A stretch of 64,000 bases of DNA from Odiellus spinosus. Taxonomy: Eukaryota; Arthropoda; Arachnida; Opiliones; Phalangiidae. Position numbers and translations under genes: made by a program. Under the pieces are notes generated by a model. That model was not told the origin of the DNA. It searched no databases and worked only from the letters and a program-made list of their open reading frames with translations. Each line of letters begins with the position of its first letter. Within the stretch, counting starts at the first letter, position 1. The stretch spans positions 19,859,794 through 19,923,793 of the forward strand of contig OY987234.1 in assembly GCA_963920705.1 (NCBI GenBank). Direction: 5' to 3'. Positions 1-12,313 of the stretch are shown piece after piece.

Positions 1-191
1 TTTGAAAATGACTGAACGATATTAAATTAATATTGCGTTTGTTACGTGGTTATTTTCGTGTTGAAGAGCATATATAAATATATAATTAATCTGTTTTGAA
101 AAAGAAAAGTTTATTTTCTATTGGTTGTGTCCATATGAAAGGCAACTTTCAATTGGCCAACGGAGCTCTTAGCTTTATGGTAAATTATTAT

Positions 192-529
192 CAGAAGCCG
201 ATGAAACCCTCCTTTGAAGTCTACTACTCTAATGTTCGATATAGCGCTCCTCTCTGTATGGGTAAAATTCACAATTTTACGAGATCGGAGGGGTCCTACT
301 TCATACCCCCCTGTCTACGGAAAATTGGAAATTCTCTCTGGTCACAAACGACGACGTTTTTTGACGAACTTCAAGGCTGCTAGAGATATTCGCTCGACGA
401 ATTCCCGCTCCGAAAATATCTACCGTTAGGAGGCGTACGAATCGCGCTTTTTGAAACTAACCCATACAGAGAGGGGTAGACAAGACCCGGGGAGTAATAG
501 ACTTCAAAGGAGGGTTTCATCGGCTTCTG
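192..529 (+). mobile_element. CAGAAG-family MITE, copy 1 (subfamily A)
   Basis: This is a non-autonomous fold-back DNA transposon of 338 bp. It starts CAGAAGCCGATGAAACCCTC and ends with the inverted complement, followed inward by a second inverted pair (CTCTGTATGGGT / ACCCATACAGAG). The direct repeat TTATTAT flanks it at 185-191 and 530-536. It carries the subfamily A marks: ATCGGAGGGG in the left half and TTTTTGAAACTAACCC in the right half. The short reading frames inside it are by-products of the palindrome and recur in every copy, so I do not call them genes. Confidence 0.93.
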
Positions 530-1274
530 TTATTATGTATATGATTAAACCTCATGTTTAATTAAATATCATTTTTCGATGGTCTTTTCAAAGAATGTTA
601 GTGTATATATACCGTAAAAAAGTCACGAACAACATCGAATAAAAGTCCAAATAGAAAAAAAAACCCGAAATATTTTGAATTTTACAGAAAGAATCGAGCG
701 GAAAAAATTGGGGAGGCAGCTATATTGCTTCTACAATATTACGCTCCTAAAATCCCGAATGACGATGGAAGAAAAAAAAAAAAAAAGAAAAAAGGAGAAA
801 AGATACGCGTTGTGTGTGTATGTCTGTGGAAATCCTATTATCCACGGATACGGGATGCATGATATAAAAAAATAAATTCCTCGGGGAAATGGGCTAGAAA
901 TCTCCCTTTTCTTCTAGCTGTCTACAGGTATCAGCGCCTTTATAGCCAGCGAAAGGTGCCTTTTTTTTTAGAAACAAGTTGGTATGGTTGCGAAAATAGG
1001 TTTACAATTAATTTTAAAGATCTGAGATAATCGAATTTGGTTGAGTTTAGCTCTAATGAGACATATTTCAATAATTTATTCGCGCAAAAGACGTATTTTT
1101 GTTAAATAATTTCATTTGAAATATTTTTCAAATTAGCTTAAAAGGATTTTGATTAAAAACGAGTAAAATTTAATTACAACCGTTTTAAATGATTCAAATT
1201 TAAATTATATAATTAAAAATAATTGTCTATTATTTATGATGATTCAATTTATCCAACTTTAAAATAAGTTGGAC

Positions 1275-1608
1275 CAGAAGCCGATGAAACCCTCCTTTGA
1301 AGTCTACTACTCCAATGTTCCATATAGCGCTCCTCTCTGTATGGGTAAAATTCCCAATTTTACGAGTTAGAAGTGGTCCTACTTCATCCCCTCTGTCTAC
1401 GGAAAATTGGAAATTCTCTCTCCACAAACGACGACGTTTTTGGACGAACTCCAAGGCTGCTAGAGATATCCGCTCGACGAACTCCCGCTCCGAAAACATC
1501 TACCGTTAGGAGGCGTACGAATCGCGCCTTTTGAGAATAACCCATACAGAGAGGGGTAGACAAGACCCGGGAGTAATAGACTTCAAAGGAGGGTTTCATC
1601 GGCTTCTG
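1275..1608 (+). mobile_element. CAGAAG-family MITE, copy 2 (subfamily B)
   Basis: Complete copy with intact inverted ends. The 7-bp direct repeat GTTGGAC lies at 1268-1274 and 1609-1615. It carries the subfamily B marks TTAGAAG (left half) and TTTTGAGAATAACCC (right half). It lies only 0.75 kb from copy 1. Confidence 0.93.
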
Positions 1609-1813
1609 GTTGGACGAAACTCGACAACAAGTCTAGTGAAATCGTTTGAACAGGTCTTTAATCTCTTATCTATAAACCAAAACTTTCCCCATTTCCCCAT
1701 TTACACGGTGGTTCTATTATAGTAGCTCTAAAATTTTATACAACAGATAAAAAACACTAAATCAAAGAACAGGTTAATATCGAAAGCATGAACACAATCG
1801 CGGACGGAACTAG

Positions 1814-1837
1814 AAAAAAAAAAAAAAAAAAAAAAAA
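1814..1837 (+). repeat. Poly(A) run of 24
   Basis: Uninterrupted A24. No retroposed body or target duplication was recognised around it, so it is treated as a simple repeat. Confidence 0.9.
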
Positions 1838-2380
1838 TGAATGAAAAGCTTTTAAAATCGTTAATGGAAAATAGATAGGCGACTAAGTGCAACGTTTTTT
1901 TAAGATAACGTTGGAATATCCCCAATACTTCGATTTAACTACAGAGTATAACCTGCAAAAATAAAATGTTTTCAAGAGCTATAATTATACTTTAGAAGAG
2001 GAAAAAGATGCGGGCCTCCTATGATAAAAATAATATCTAAGTTAAATTCTTGAAACTTGATAAGACCTATTTCATTTTCTTAAAAACTGTTTCTCAAAAC
2101 CGTGAAATTATTTAAAGGGGGATAATTATTAAAAACTTAAAGATTTTTGATAATATGAACATTTGGTTTTAAGTTATATTAATCCAGGAATTAATTTACT
2201 TTAATAGTTATATAATTCTGACGTCAAAATGATAGAATAGTAGATAACTTTAACGAGCTGTTATGAATATTTAAAAACATAGAAGAATGAAAAAGGATAA
2301 AATTAGATTTTAGGGTTTAAAATAAGACTTGTTTGTGTAGTAAAAATATCCAGGAAATTTCTCTTAAACTAAAAAAGTAA

Positions 2381-2557
2381 GATTATGGCAAGGACTTAAG
2401 ACCAAGAAGGAAAGAGTCTTGTGAATGGAAGGAATGATAGACTAATTAACCTTTGACCCAATGCATTAGATTATGGCAAGGACTTTATTAAGACCAAGAA
2501 GGAAAGAGTCTTGCGATTAGAGGGGATGATAAACTAATTAACCTTTGACCCAATGCA
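2381..2557. repeat. Tandem duplication, two 88-bp units
   Basis: Two adjacent units both begin GATTATGGCAAGGACTT and both end CCTTTGACCCAATGCA (2381-2468 and 2469-2557). They share most positions but differ by small substitutions and a short indel, so the duplication is local and not brand new. No reading frame spans it. Confidence 0.85.
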
Positions 2558-3229
2558 GGTACACTTTCGGAATAGGTTTTACTATAATAAGAATACAATT
2601 CGTCATTGATAAAAAATGTTTCGGGCTTCATGTAGTAGTTTCTTTAGACCTGTTTTGACTTTTTAGGTTCATGGACACCAACAACACTTACAATTACACT
2701 ACTTTCCCAACTTAAGAGTGAGATCCAAACCTTAACGGTCGGTAATTACGAATATGACATTCGCCTGAAAAGAAATTTTACAAAAAAGTTTCTAAAGAAA
2801 AAAAAAATAACTTTCATTGAAGAGTTAAACCACGCGTCGAGTTTATTAAAGACAGTGATTAAGATGTCTTTAAATAAAAAAAAGGAAAAGGAAACCTTTA
2901 ATATAGCTAGGGAAAGGTTGACAATGAAAGGCTAGACCACCGAGCGAATTTTCTCTTCAAAAAGGGTCGCCGACATCACCACGTCGGGCGCAAATTGTCG
3001 ATCAAAACCTCGCCATTGTTCTATAACGTGACCCCTTAAATCTAAGTAAAAACAGCCTGGTTGATTTTTTTTAAAGGGAATGTAAAAAAAGTATTTTCCA
3101 ATTATTTATTCTCAAAAATTATTCCCAAATTCAAGTTCTATATAGCATCCGTTGAAGAACCTTCCGCCAATCAGAACGGTTTATCAGTTCAAGCTCAGCT
3201 AACCCTATCTTATTTCGGGTTTATTAGAG

Positions 3230-3647
3230 CAGAGGTATATAATAACCCCCTTCGGGGGGAAGTATGAAAGGCAGGCAAAATCGACGAACAACGAGTGCCC
3301 GGCGTAAATCGCGGCGGATCGACACACCGCTTTACTCCCAAAAGATAGTTACACCATTTTGAACCTCACTAAATTTTCCCTACGCACACTTCCGGAACTC
3401 GCGAGCTGAAGTCAACCTTCGACTCCATTTTAACAGACAGCCTGACTCCCGAGACAGGAAGTTCTAAACACAAATCAAGCCGTCTTGTTTATACAAAGAC
3501 CATTTACTAGAGTAGCGACATTCAGAAGTCCAGCGCGAGTTAGTGGCCTAGATAGTCAGCAGCGGGCTCTTGTTGTTCGTGATTCTTAGCATTGGTAGTA
3601 TAGGGGCTTTCATACTTCCCCCCGAAGGGGGTTATTATATACCTCTG
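3230..3647 (+). mobile_element. CAGAGG-family MITE, copy 1
   Basis: A 418-bp element whose ends are CAGAGGTATATAATAACC and its complement, continuing into an inverted CCCCTTCGGGGG-type hairpin and GAAGTATGAAAG. The 7-bp direct repeat ATTAGAG lies at 3223-3229 and 3648-3654. The interior is richer in GC than the host DNA and holds no long frame. It is in the opposite orientation to the copies near 46.8 and 52.5 kb. The CAGAGGT start resembles hAT ends, but hAT elements usually duplicate 8 bp, so the superfamily is left open. Confidence 0.93.
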
Positions 3648-4615
3648 ATTAGAGGTAATGGGTCATCAGACGCAGCGGTCAAGGAAGGGCCCTAGGTCGT
3701 TAGGGCATCCTTTTAATTTTGGGGAATACATATGAAGAGACCCGTGACAGCGTCTTGCTATTGGAAGGATTGTTTAACCCACTGCCTAATTTTAAAACAA
3801 AAATATTTTATATTCACTCTCCCTTTAAAAATCTAGCGTCAAATTAATGCTTTCTTCTAATATTTGACAAGGGGTGTTTTTCTAAATACGCCCTGCTTTT
3901 AAATGAAACTATAGAAAATTGCATAGTAGCCGGTTATGAGCTTAATCTATTATAATCTTAATCGAGATTTGATAAATTGATTGGGAGTTTGGTGTTTGAA
4001 TTTTAAAAGGGTGGAGGGATATTTATTTTAAAGTAAGAAAAAAAAAAAGGATTATCTTTTGTGACAATTTCTACATTTTAATTAGGTCAAGATCTGAAGA
4101 ACTAAAGTTGACACGTGGTTAAATTAATAAATCTGGATTCTGTAGACATATTTGCGAATACAATATGGTTGAACTAGAACTATCATGGAGCAAATTAATT
4201 ATTTATGGTATATTTAATTCATCTTATCGATCTAAATTCATTAAAATTCATTAAAATAGTTAACTACCACGCTCCTGCGTTCAAGGAAAAGCTAACATCT
4301 AAGATAAGGCAAATTAATTTCTACAAATTAAGTTGCAGAGTTTATAAAATTAAGATTAATTAAAAAAGAGAGAATAAAGACGATTTTTCGGTTTTCCTAT
4401 AATCTCTAAGCCTAGTTTGAAGCGTTTTAATAGAATGGCCCGAGATTTAAAAAACCTTTCCATGTATCTATGCTATTAGGGCTACTTTCTGAGTAAGTTT
4501 AAAATTAATTCCTAGTTTAATTATTATTTCTAATTTAATTTAATAGTAAATTAAAGCTACTTCAACTATACAAAATCGATAGATAATTGCTTGTCCGATT
4601 TTATTCTTCCTTTAA

Positions 4616-5049
4616 AGGGAGAATGCAACCTAATTACAAGTGATTTTTTATCGATTCCTTATCGTTTAAATAGGCCTAATCCATCGATAAAAAGTTTACA
4701 ATACAAATATTAAACTAGAAATAAATTTAAAACTTACCCTGAAAATAGGCTTAGCGGGATTCATGGAGATCCTGAATCGCGTCCGTGTAAGGTCTAGCGA
4801 CCAATGAGCAAAGGCCCGTCGTTCACGCGAGATCTCCACGAGACTTACGTCGCGCGCGATTGGTCGCTAGACCTTACACGCGAGGAAAACAGGACCTCCA
4901 TGAATCCCACTAAGCCTATTTTCAGGGTAAGTTTTAAATTTATTTCTAGTTTAATATTTGTTTGTAAATATTTTCAGTAGTGGATTAGGCCTATTTAAAC
5001 AATAAGGAATCGATAAAAAAATCACTTGTTGTTAGGTTGCATTCTCCCT
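4616..5049 (+). mobile_element. Kolobok T2-like MITE, copy 1
   Basis: A 434-bp element with ends AGGGAGAATGCAACCTAATT and complement. The left flank is TTAA (4612-4615); the right flank is TTAT (5050-5053), apparently a decayed TTAA. TTAAAGGGA fits the TTAAAGGRR terminal signature of the T2 MITEs of the Kolobok superfamily. A second, internal inverted repeat (GTGTAAGGTCTAGCGACCAA and its complement) sits in the GC-rich middle. The nearly identical copy at 26,457 confirms both ends. Confidence 0.88.
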
Positions 5050-5768
5050 TTATAAAGAACGTAATTTTCTGTTTCACTATCCTTTTAAAACAAAGTAACC
5101 CATATAGTTGTAATTTAAGAGTATACCAATAATGGTAAAAGTGAAACGAAGCGAGAAAATGAATTATTGGGCCTTAAGTTTTAAAGATTGGGCACCGGGT
5201 CGTCCCTTAAGTCGTCGTCGATACTTATATAGAAGAGACAAACTATATATACGAAGATTATTTCGCTTATAGAGTTTTCGCTGGCGCTTTTAATCGCTGG
5301 ACAAACAGCCTATATAAAGGTTAAAACAAACGAAGCGAGAAAATTTTTGAAGTTTATTATACCGTAAGGAATCGTCGGCCCGAAAGACAATGTAACACCC
5401 TACTTCCTCCTTTTATCTCTAATAACCACCGAAAGATTCCCCTATAATGCCCGAATGAGGATTAGAAGCGTGACCCAATGGGCCCCAAATAACCCTTTAT
5501 CACTTTTAGAACAACGAACAGCGAAGTGTACAAAGTCAATATGTAACCGAAAATTTTATACTCATCTTAATTCTTCGGATTTGCTTACGAATTGTTTCTT
5601 GAATCTTTGAACAATTTCTTCAAGATTCAAATAATTTCTTAAAAGTGGTATTTGTGTCACCAATATTTAGGATACTTTCCAATGTTTTATTTGCGAAAGA
5701 ATCCCAAAATTTTAGGGGTCCATAATACATAGGGCAAAAGAAAAATTAATCCCTCTTTTCTTTCATTG

Positions 5769-5880
5769 TAGGGTTGCCAGGAGCTTGTGAGCGCAGTTCA
5801 GAGTAGATCAGTTCTAAAACAGAACTGCTATGGCCTTTATTTCTGCTTCATTTTGAGATCACAACTAACTGGCAACACTG
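5769..5880 (+). mobile_element. Possible hAT-like MITE relic
   Basis: About 112 bp bounded by TAGGGTTGCCAG and CTGGCAACACTG, which are imperfect inverted repeats of the kind found at hAT-type MITE ends. No target duplication is visible, so this is a weak call. Confidence 0.35.
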
Positions 5881-6055
5881 GGGAAAGGAATTTACACCCT
5901 TTAGTGAAAACTATGCATTCCCAGCTCTAAAATTTGAAGAGACATTTGAACCTTATTGGGCGTAAGAAAACTCGGGAGTTCTATTATTGGCTTAACAAAT
6001 ACGACTTTTAACAAATTAAGTTTCAATGAGTTAATGTATACTTATTGGACTTAAT

Positions 6056-6392
6056 CAGAAGCCGATGAAACCCTCCTTTGAAGTCTACTACTCCAATGTT
6101 CCATATAGCGCTCCTCTCTGTATGGGTAAAATTCCCAATTTTACGAGATCGGAGGGGCCTACTTCATACCCCCCTGTCTAAGGAAAATTGGAAATTCTCT
6201 CTCTCCACAAACGGCGACGTTTTTTGGACGAACTCCAAGGCTGCTAGAGATATTCGCTCGACGAGCTCCCGCTCCGAAAACATCTACCGTTAGGAGGCGT
6301 ACGAATCGCGCCTTTTGAGAATAACCCATACAGAGAGGGGTAGACAAGACCCGGGAGTAATAGACTTCAAAGGAGGGTTTCATCGGCTTCTG
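6056..6392 (+). mobile_element. CAGAAG-family MITE, copy 3 (mosaic A/B)
   Basis: Complete copy with the direct repeat ACTTAAT at 6049-6055 and 6393-6399. The left half carries the subfamily A block ATCGGAGGGG, but the right half carries the subfamily B block TTTTGAGAATAACCC. It shares a GAGCTCC variant with copies 4 and 14. Confidence 0.93.
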
Positions 6393-7769
6393 ACTTAATG
6401 GATAACATGTGAACTTTAAGAAAATGATAGTCGCTTTTAAATCTTACGAACCAATATTTGGTGGGCCATTAAAAGTATCCAACCTTAATTGCGTATAAAA
6501 TAAACGAATCTTAGGAAAACCAATTTTCGTAGCAATTAACCCGAAATTTACCATATTAAATCGGTCGTAAGGGAATTAATGCAAAAAAGAGAAAATTATA
6601 CTACTCAAAATCAATATAGTATTTTCCTACTATCTCGTTGATAAAATTCTTTAAGAGATAAAGATAGGCTACTATATTTTATATCTATAAGTACTACAAC
6701 CGACAAATTCGGAATGATTACGACTACAATAATTGGCAGGAAATTAAGAAAATTACTGCCTCCTGAGAAATAAAAAGATCAAAAGATATTAAACAATTAT
6801 ATGATTCGTATACAAGAGAATGAGGTAACAGCTTTCACACAAATATATATAGACCAATTAAATATAGACGGTATAGGAGCCTTCAGCGCACGCGTATATC
6901 ATAAATGGCCTTCATTTATTAGTTCTGTCGAAGTAAAGGGTAATTTAGCACTTAACTCGTACCGAAAAAGACCAATTAATAGGGAGTCTACCGCCCAAAT
7001 GCGAAATTTTAGCGCAACTTTCTCTTTTGGATACCAAAATATTATTCACAAATTTGGGGAAAGAAAATTGTGTTCGCGCGTAAAAACCGAATGAAGGCGA
7101 TAGAAATTACGATACATTTTGGTTATTACAGCCGGGAAAACTCTAACCCAAGTGCCTTTGACTAAAATCACAATTCCTGGACGAATATTAAGAAAACTTT
7201 GAAGGAATTGAGAAGCCAAGGCTTAAGACGGAAAAAAGGTGCTAGGACCTAATTCGTTTTAATTGGCGATGAAAGAACGAATGAAAATAAGGCTGAAAAG
7301 CGTGGAAATCAATTTTGTTCCGGCCCCTATTCTAATCCATTCGTCTCTTGACCGCGAACAACTTTAATAGGAAACTTTTTGGATAATTGAATTTGGTTTC
7401 GGATAAACAGAGATGATGCCTTAATTAGTACCGAGTTATATAACAGAAGCGAACATTGAGGGGCGGAAAGACTAGCTAGTAATCAAGACGCGCTTCACGG
7501 GTAAAGGGGAAGAATATTCCATTAACGGTTCTAGGGAAAACGGCAAAGGCCTAGCTAAACCATAAGGCCCGATTCTCTATACTTGGGAAATCTTCGCGCC
7601 AAGAGATATATAAATTGGAAAAGGAAAATGAGGTCATTTCCCCGAGACCGGATTTGAATTCGGCCCGGAATATTTTCACATCCCGAGCAGCGTCTTTCCG
7701 TCTTCGTTGGTTAGAGTAATAATCTTACAAAGACTATAGAAAAAGCTAACCCTATGGGCTTCGTCAATT

Positions 7770-8060
7770 CAAGAAGGATCAGATAAGGAGAGGAAAAGTG
7801 GGGCTGCGTTGAGTTAGAGAGAGAAGAGCCAACCTCCCACTCGGGTGGAAAGGGGGATAGGAAATTCTCGAGGTAAACTGTTGTCACGTGGTCGCTAGCT
7901 AGCGCGTCTCATAAAGGATTCGTTTTACCCACGTGACAACAATTTACCACGAAGCATCTCTACCCCCGTCTGTCCCCCGTTCTCCCAGAGTGGGAGTTTA
8001 GGCCGACGCAGTAGGAGCCGCGCCGTTCCCACTTTTCCTCTCCTTATCTGATCCTTCTTG
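7770..8060 (+). mobile_element. CAAGAAGG-family MITE, copy 1
   Basis: A 291-bp element with inverted ends CAAGAAGGATCAGATAAGG and about 32 bp of terminal complementarity. The 7-bp direct repeat GTCAATT lies at 7763-7769 and 8061-8067. An inner inverted pair, TTGTCACGTGG / CCCACGTGACAA, contains E-box cores (CACGTG). By eye it differs from the copy at 23,357 at about three positions, so both are recent insertions. Confidence 0.93.
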
Positions 8061-8736
8061 GTCAATTACACCATTGCCGTATCGCTGATTTTCTATTAGA
8101 CTGGTTGAGAAATTGTACAAGAAAACACATAAAACGAGTTCGTATTTCGTACGATTTGTCAATCTATTGTATCTTGCGCCAGAAGACAAACTTATAAGAA
8201 GCCAGTCTTTTTAGCGTTAGCTATTTATGTAGTCTTTGTACAATATAACAAGACAATATTTCGTTTGCTTTCTCGAAACAAACAAGCGTTAAGGAGCTTT
8301 GACTCTCGAAACTATATCTCCGTTCGCTATCCTCCTTATAAAAATAATCCGACAAAAGTCGATGCACGAAACAAAACCGAATAAGAGTTAAGTATACAAA
8401 TGCATGGGAGGAAATATAAGCTGCTATAATGACGTTTAAATTACGCGTTCACATCTGAGATTCTAAAAATATAAGGGGGTTAACAATTATACCAAATGAA
8501 ATACATAAGTGAGAAGATTTCGCGGCAAAACGTCTTAATCCAGTGTGGAGAGAAGAGCTGGGAGGAAAAAAAAAACTTAATCCAGTGGCTAGAGTCACTT
8601 CAAAACACTACATCTAATATTATGGTTTATTCCCAGGTTCGGAACCATAACTGCGTCCGATTTCCAATTAAACTTATATTATTTCGAGTTTCCAAGTATG
8701 AACTGAACTTTAAATCCACCCCCTTTAAATACATAG

Positions 8737-9073
8737 CAGAAGCCGATGAAACCCTCCTTTGAAGTCTATTACTCCCGGGTCTTGTCTACCCCTCTCTGTA
8801 TGGGTTATTCTCAAAAGGCGCGATCCGTACGCCTCCTAACGGTAGATGTTTTCGGAGCGGGAGCTCGTCGAGCGAATATCTCTAGCAGCCTTGGAGTTCG
8901 TCCAAAAAACGTCGTCGTTTGTGGAGAGAGAGAATTTCCAATTTTCCGTAGACAGGGGGGATGAAGTAGGACCCCTTCTAACTCGTAAAATTGGGAATTT
9001 TACCCATACAGAGAGGAGCGCTATATGGAACATTGGAGAAATAGACTTCAAAGGAGGGTTTCATCGGCTTCTG
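8737..9073 (-). mobile_element. CAGAAG-family MITE, copy 4 (subfamily B)
   Basis: Complete copy in the opposite orientation to copies 1-3. The flanking repeat is ATACATAG (8729-8736 and 9074-9081), 8 bp instead of the usual 7. It shares the rare variants GAGCTC and GATCCGTAC with copy 14. Confidence 0.92.
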
Positions 9074-9081
9074 ATACATAG

Positions 9082-10481
9082 CAAAATTAAACTACACACC
9101 ATGAATAACATGTAAAGGATAATTTCAACCGACCCATTTTCGCAGCGATACAAATTTTCGGTTTTTCCAACGCAACGAATTACTTAGCGGAAAAGATTGA
9201 AGGGAAAATTTATTTTTTGTTTCGTAAGTGAAAATTAGCCATAAGACATTGAGTCTATGTTCATGGTGCGAGTATTTCCACGTATAAATAAGGCAGTGTG
9301 TCATGATATCGGCGGTATAACTAAAGTCGAATATCTATAAATATATGTATATTTTTGAAGAGTTTGAAGCGTGCAAAAGGGCGGAATAATACGGGGCGTA
9401 TAGAGGATTTGGTAGAAAAAACTTTTGGAAAAACAAGCGCCAGCTTAAGAGAGATATACTCTCTCGTTTCTAGCGATGTTTTGAAAATTGTCAAGCGTAG
9501 AACAGAAACGTAATCAGCTTTACAGCCAACGCTCTAAGGATCTATATATACATATATTTGAATCGCAAAATACGTTTGTTTTGCTGGAAAAAAGGAGCTT
9601 AACAGTGATTCGGAGGAAAGCTAAAGTATCACCACACCCTCGTTAAAAATATTCTAAAATATAGGGCGAGACGTCGAGACATACAGTGTGTGAGTGGAAA
9701 TAATTGGAGGATGGGTTGCTATCTATGTTTTCCTATTATTGTGTATATTCAATTCGGAAATGCTTGGACGTAAGAGGTGAATTCTCTAAGTGGATTACAC
9801 ATTCACATATTTGAAACAATCTTCCATTGGGGGTCTGATAGTGCCTTACTGACCATCATACATGTACCAAATAATATCAATGAATATAACTGTCAGATAA
9901 TGTTAAGCCTAAAACTTCAACTAAAAATTAAAACAACGCCCTTAGACCTATAAACATCCTCGAATCGTCTACACAGTTTTACACCTTTAAAAAAAACAAA
10001 TACGCCCGAACATAATACAGTTTGAATATAATAGAATAAAAAAAGAAATAAAAGCACCTTCAATAAATAGTGTCGACAAGATTTTTTTTTTTATTCCGTC
10101 TTTCTCGATCTCATCCTCAATCCCTTTTCTTCCGCGAAAAACCTCTCTAGCGCAGCGTGGAAGTTAAAAAAGATAAATGTCCCACTGATAATAAACGATC
10201 AGCTAGGATTAAGGCTTAAGCGTTGCGCGCCAATAAAAAAAATCCGCCCAGAGTCTAGACGGATCGAGTAGAACATCCCAACATTTATTGTCGCCCTGCC
10301 GCGTACTAAAAAAAAATAAAGCCCCTTTCACAATATATTTTTCTATGAATAATAATTATTATCCGGTGCATCTAGCGCTTTTACTTATTTGGATTTCTAA
10401 TGATTTCAACTTTGGAGTCTAAGTATTCTAAGTGCCCACCTCACTGGAAAAAAATGGAAGCTAGTAATGACTTCATCAAGC
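9082..10481. other. Non-coding stretch
   Basis: AT-rich DNA with short homopolymers. No gene, RNA or complete mobile element was recognised. Confidence 0.5.
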
Positions 10482-10820
10482 CAGAAGCCGATGAAACCCT
10501 CCTTTGAAGTCTACTACTCTAATGTTCCATATAGCGCTCCTCTCTGTATGGGTAAAATTCACAATTTTACGAGATCGGAGGGGTCCTACTTCATACCCCC
10601 CTGTCTACGCAAAATTGGGAATTCTCTCTCTCCACAAACGACGACGTTTTTTTGACGAACTCCAAGGCTGCTAGAGATATTCGCTCGACGAACTCCCGCT
10701 CCGAAAATATCTACCGTTAGGAGGCGTACGAATCGCGCTTTTTGAAACTAACCCATACAGAGAGGGTATAGACAAGACCCGGGAGTAATAGACTTCAAAG
10801 GAGGGTTTCATCGGCTTCTG
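10482..10820 (+). mobile_element. CAGAAG-family MITE, copy 5 (subfamily A)
   Basis: Both inverted ends are intact, but the flanks (CATCAAGC on the left, ATTCAACT on the right) do not match, so no target duplication remains. Recombination with another copy or a flanking deletion is likely. Confidence 0.9.
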
Positions 10821-11969
10821 ATTCAACTCATGTCGAAATTTTGAAGATAGTTTTGTTTAAAGATGTATTAAAGGATGGCGTGTGAAAGTATCTTAAAAAA
10901 TAAGAATCTCGGCCATGGAAGTTGATTTTGCCTTTCTCTTTTTCACCTACAATATATTTAGCTACCACCTTAGAGAAATATGACTCTAAACGTGATAAAT
11001 CCCAAGTTTGTATTTTTCTATCCTCGAAGAGTAAAAGGCCTACTTTCTCCCGAAGATCAGTTTTAAAAAGACAAATTATTATTTTTACCTCGTACTCAAA
11101 ACTAAAATAATAATAATAATAAAGTCGTCCTTGAGACACCCGCTCGTCTTTAGTTTACGAGTGCTGAAAAGGGAAACGCGTATAGGTGATGAAGTTTATA
11201 GGTATCAACATTACCCTACGTGGGGTGGATCATTTTCAGTTCGTTCAACTAAATTGAGACAATGAAATAATATTCTAGGAGAAAGAGTTTAACTGGTAGT
11301 AGGGTGTCTTGAAATTCACCTTATACAAGCTTTGTCTTAAATATTTAAGTAGAACTAACCTGTAGACCGTGTAGAGAGGTTTCTAGACTTAGACATAGCG
11401 TGGGTTTTAATAGAGTAAGCTATAGGGGAAACTCGGACGTAATCGTTACTGATATCTTTAAAATTATCTAAGGGGCGCATTCAACCAGCACGATGCTATC
11501 TTTGGTGTATATGTATAAAGAAGATTTTACACCCTATAATTACGAGAGGTTACCGTTTTGGGCAAACAATGGAATGAAAAGGTGTGGGCTCAAATTAAAG
11601 TCCATCTTCTTGTGGATAAGAGACATTTTAACTTGGGTGTATATGGTCTTGGATTATGCAAATGTAGAATAATAAGGTATATGCTTTTTAAAAGAAAAGG
11701 TCTCAAAAGGTCTCGAGGACGTGTTTTGGGCTTAAAACAGATTGGTACTACTATGGAACTAAAAGTTAGACCATTTCCATCAAACTTAATTGTCGAAGTT
11801 TTAAAGTGTTATAAAATATGCTAGTCTCGAAACCCAAGAGACTAACAAATATCATGTATTGACAACTTAATATTTGAAGGGAAATTTAAAAAAACATTTA
11901 AAATAAAATAGAGGAAACACCTGTCGTTTACAAAGGGTGCAGCGCACTTCCCGCGGCTACCCAAGTCTC

Positions 11970-12306
11970 CAGAAGCCGATGAAACCCTCCTTTGAAGTCT
12001 ATTACTCCCGGGTCTTGTCTACCCCTCTCTGTATGGGTTATTCTCAAAAGGCGCGATTCGTACGCCTCCTAACGGTAGATGTTTTCGGAGCGGGAGTTCG
12101 TCCACCGAATATCTCTAGCAGCCTTGGAGTTCGTCAAAAAAACGTCGTCGTTTGTGGAGAGAGAGAATTTCCAATTTTCCGTAGACAGGGGGGATGAAGT
12201 AGGACCCCTTCTAACTCGTAAAATTGGGAATTTTACCCATACAGAGAGGAGCGCTATATGGAACATTGGAGTAGTAGACTTCAAAGGAGGGTTTCATCGG
12301 CTTCTG
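11970..12306 (-). mobile_element. CAGAAG-family MITE, copy 6 (subfamily B)
   Basis: Complete copy with the direct repeat AAGTCTC at 11,963-11,969 and 12,307-12,313. It carries subfamily B marks in both halves. Confidence 0.93.
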
Positions 12307-12313
12307 AAGTCTC

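Larger units (their letters stand above)
5054..7762. other. Mostly non-coding stretch around MITE copy 3
   Basis: Apart from the two mobile elements listed at 5769 and 6056, I see no gene. A 97-codon frame at 6801-7094 has no family signature and is AT-biased like its surroundings. Confidence 0.5.
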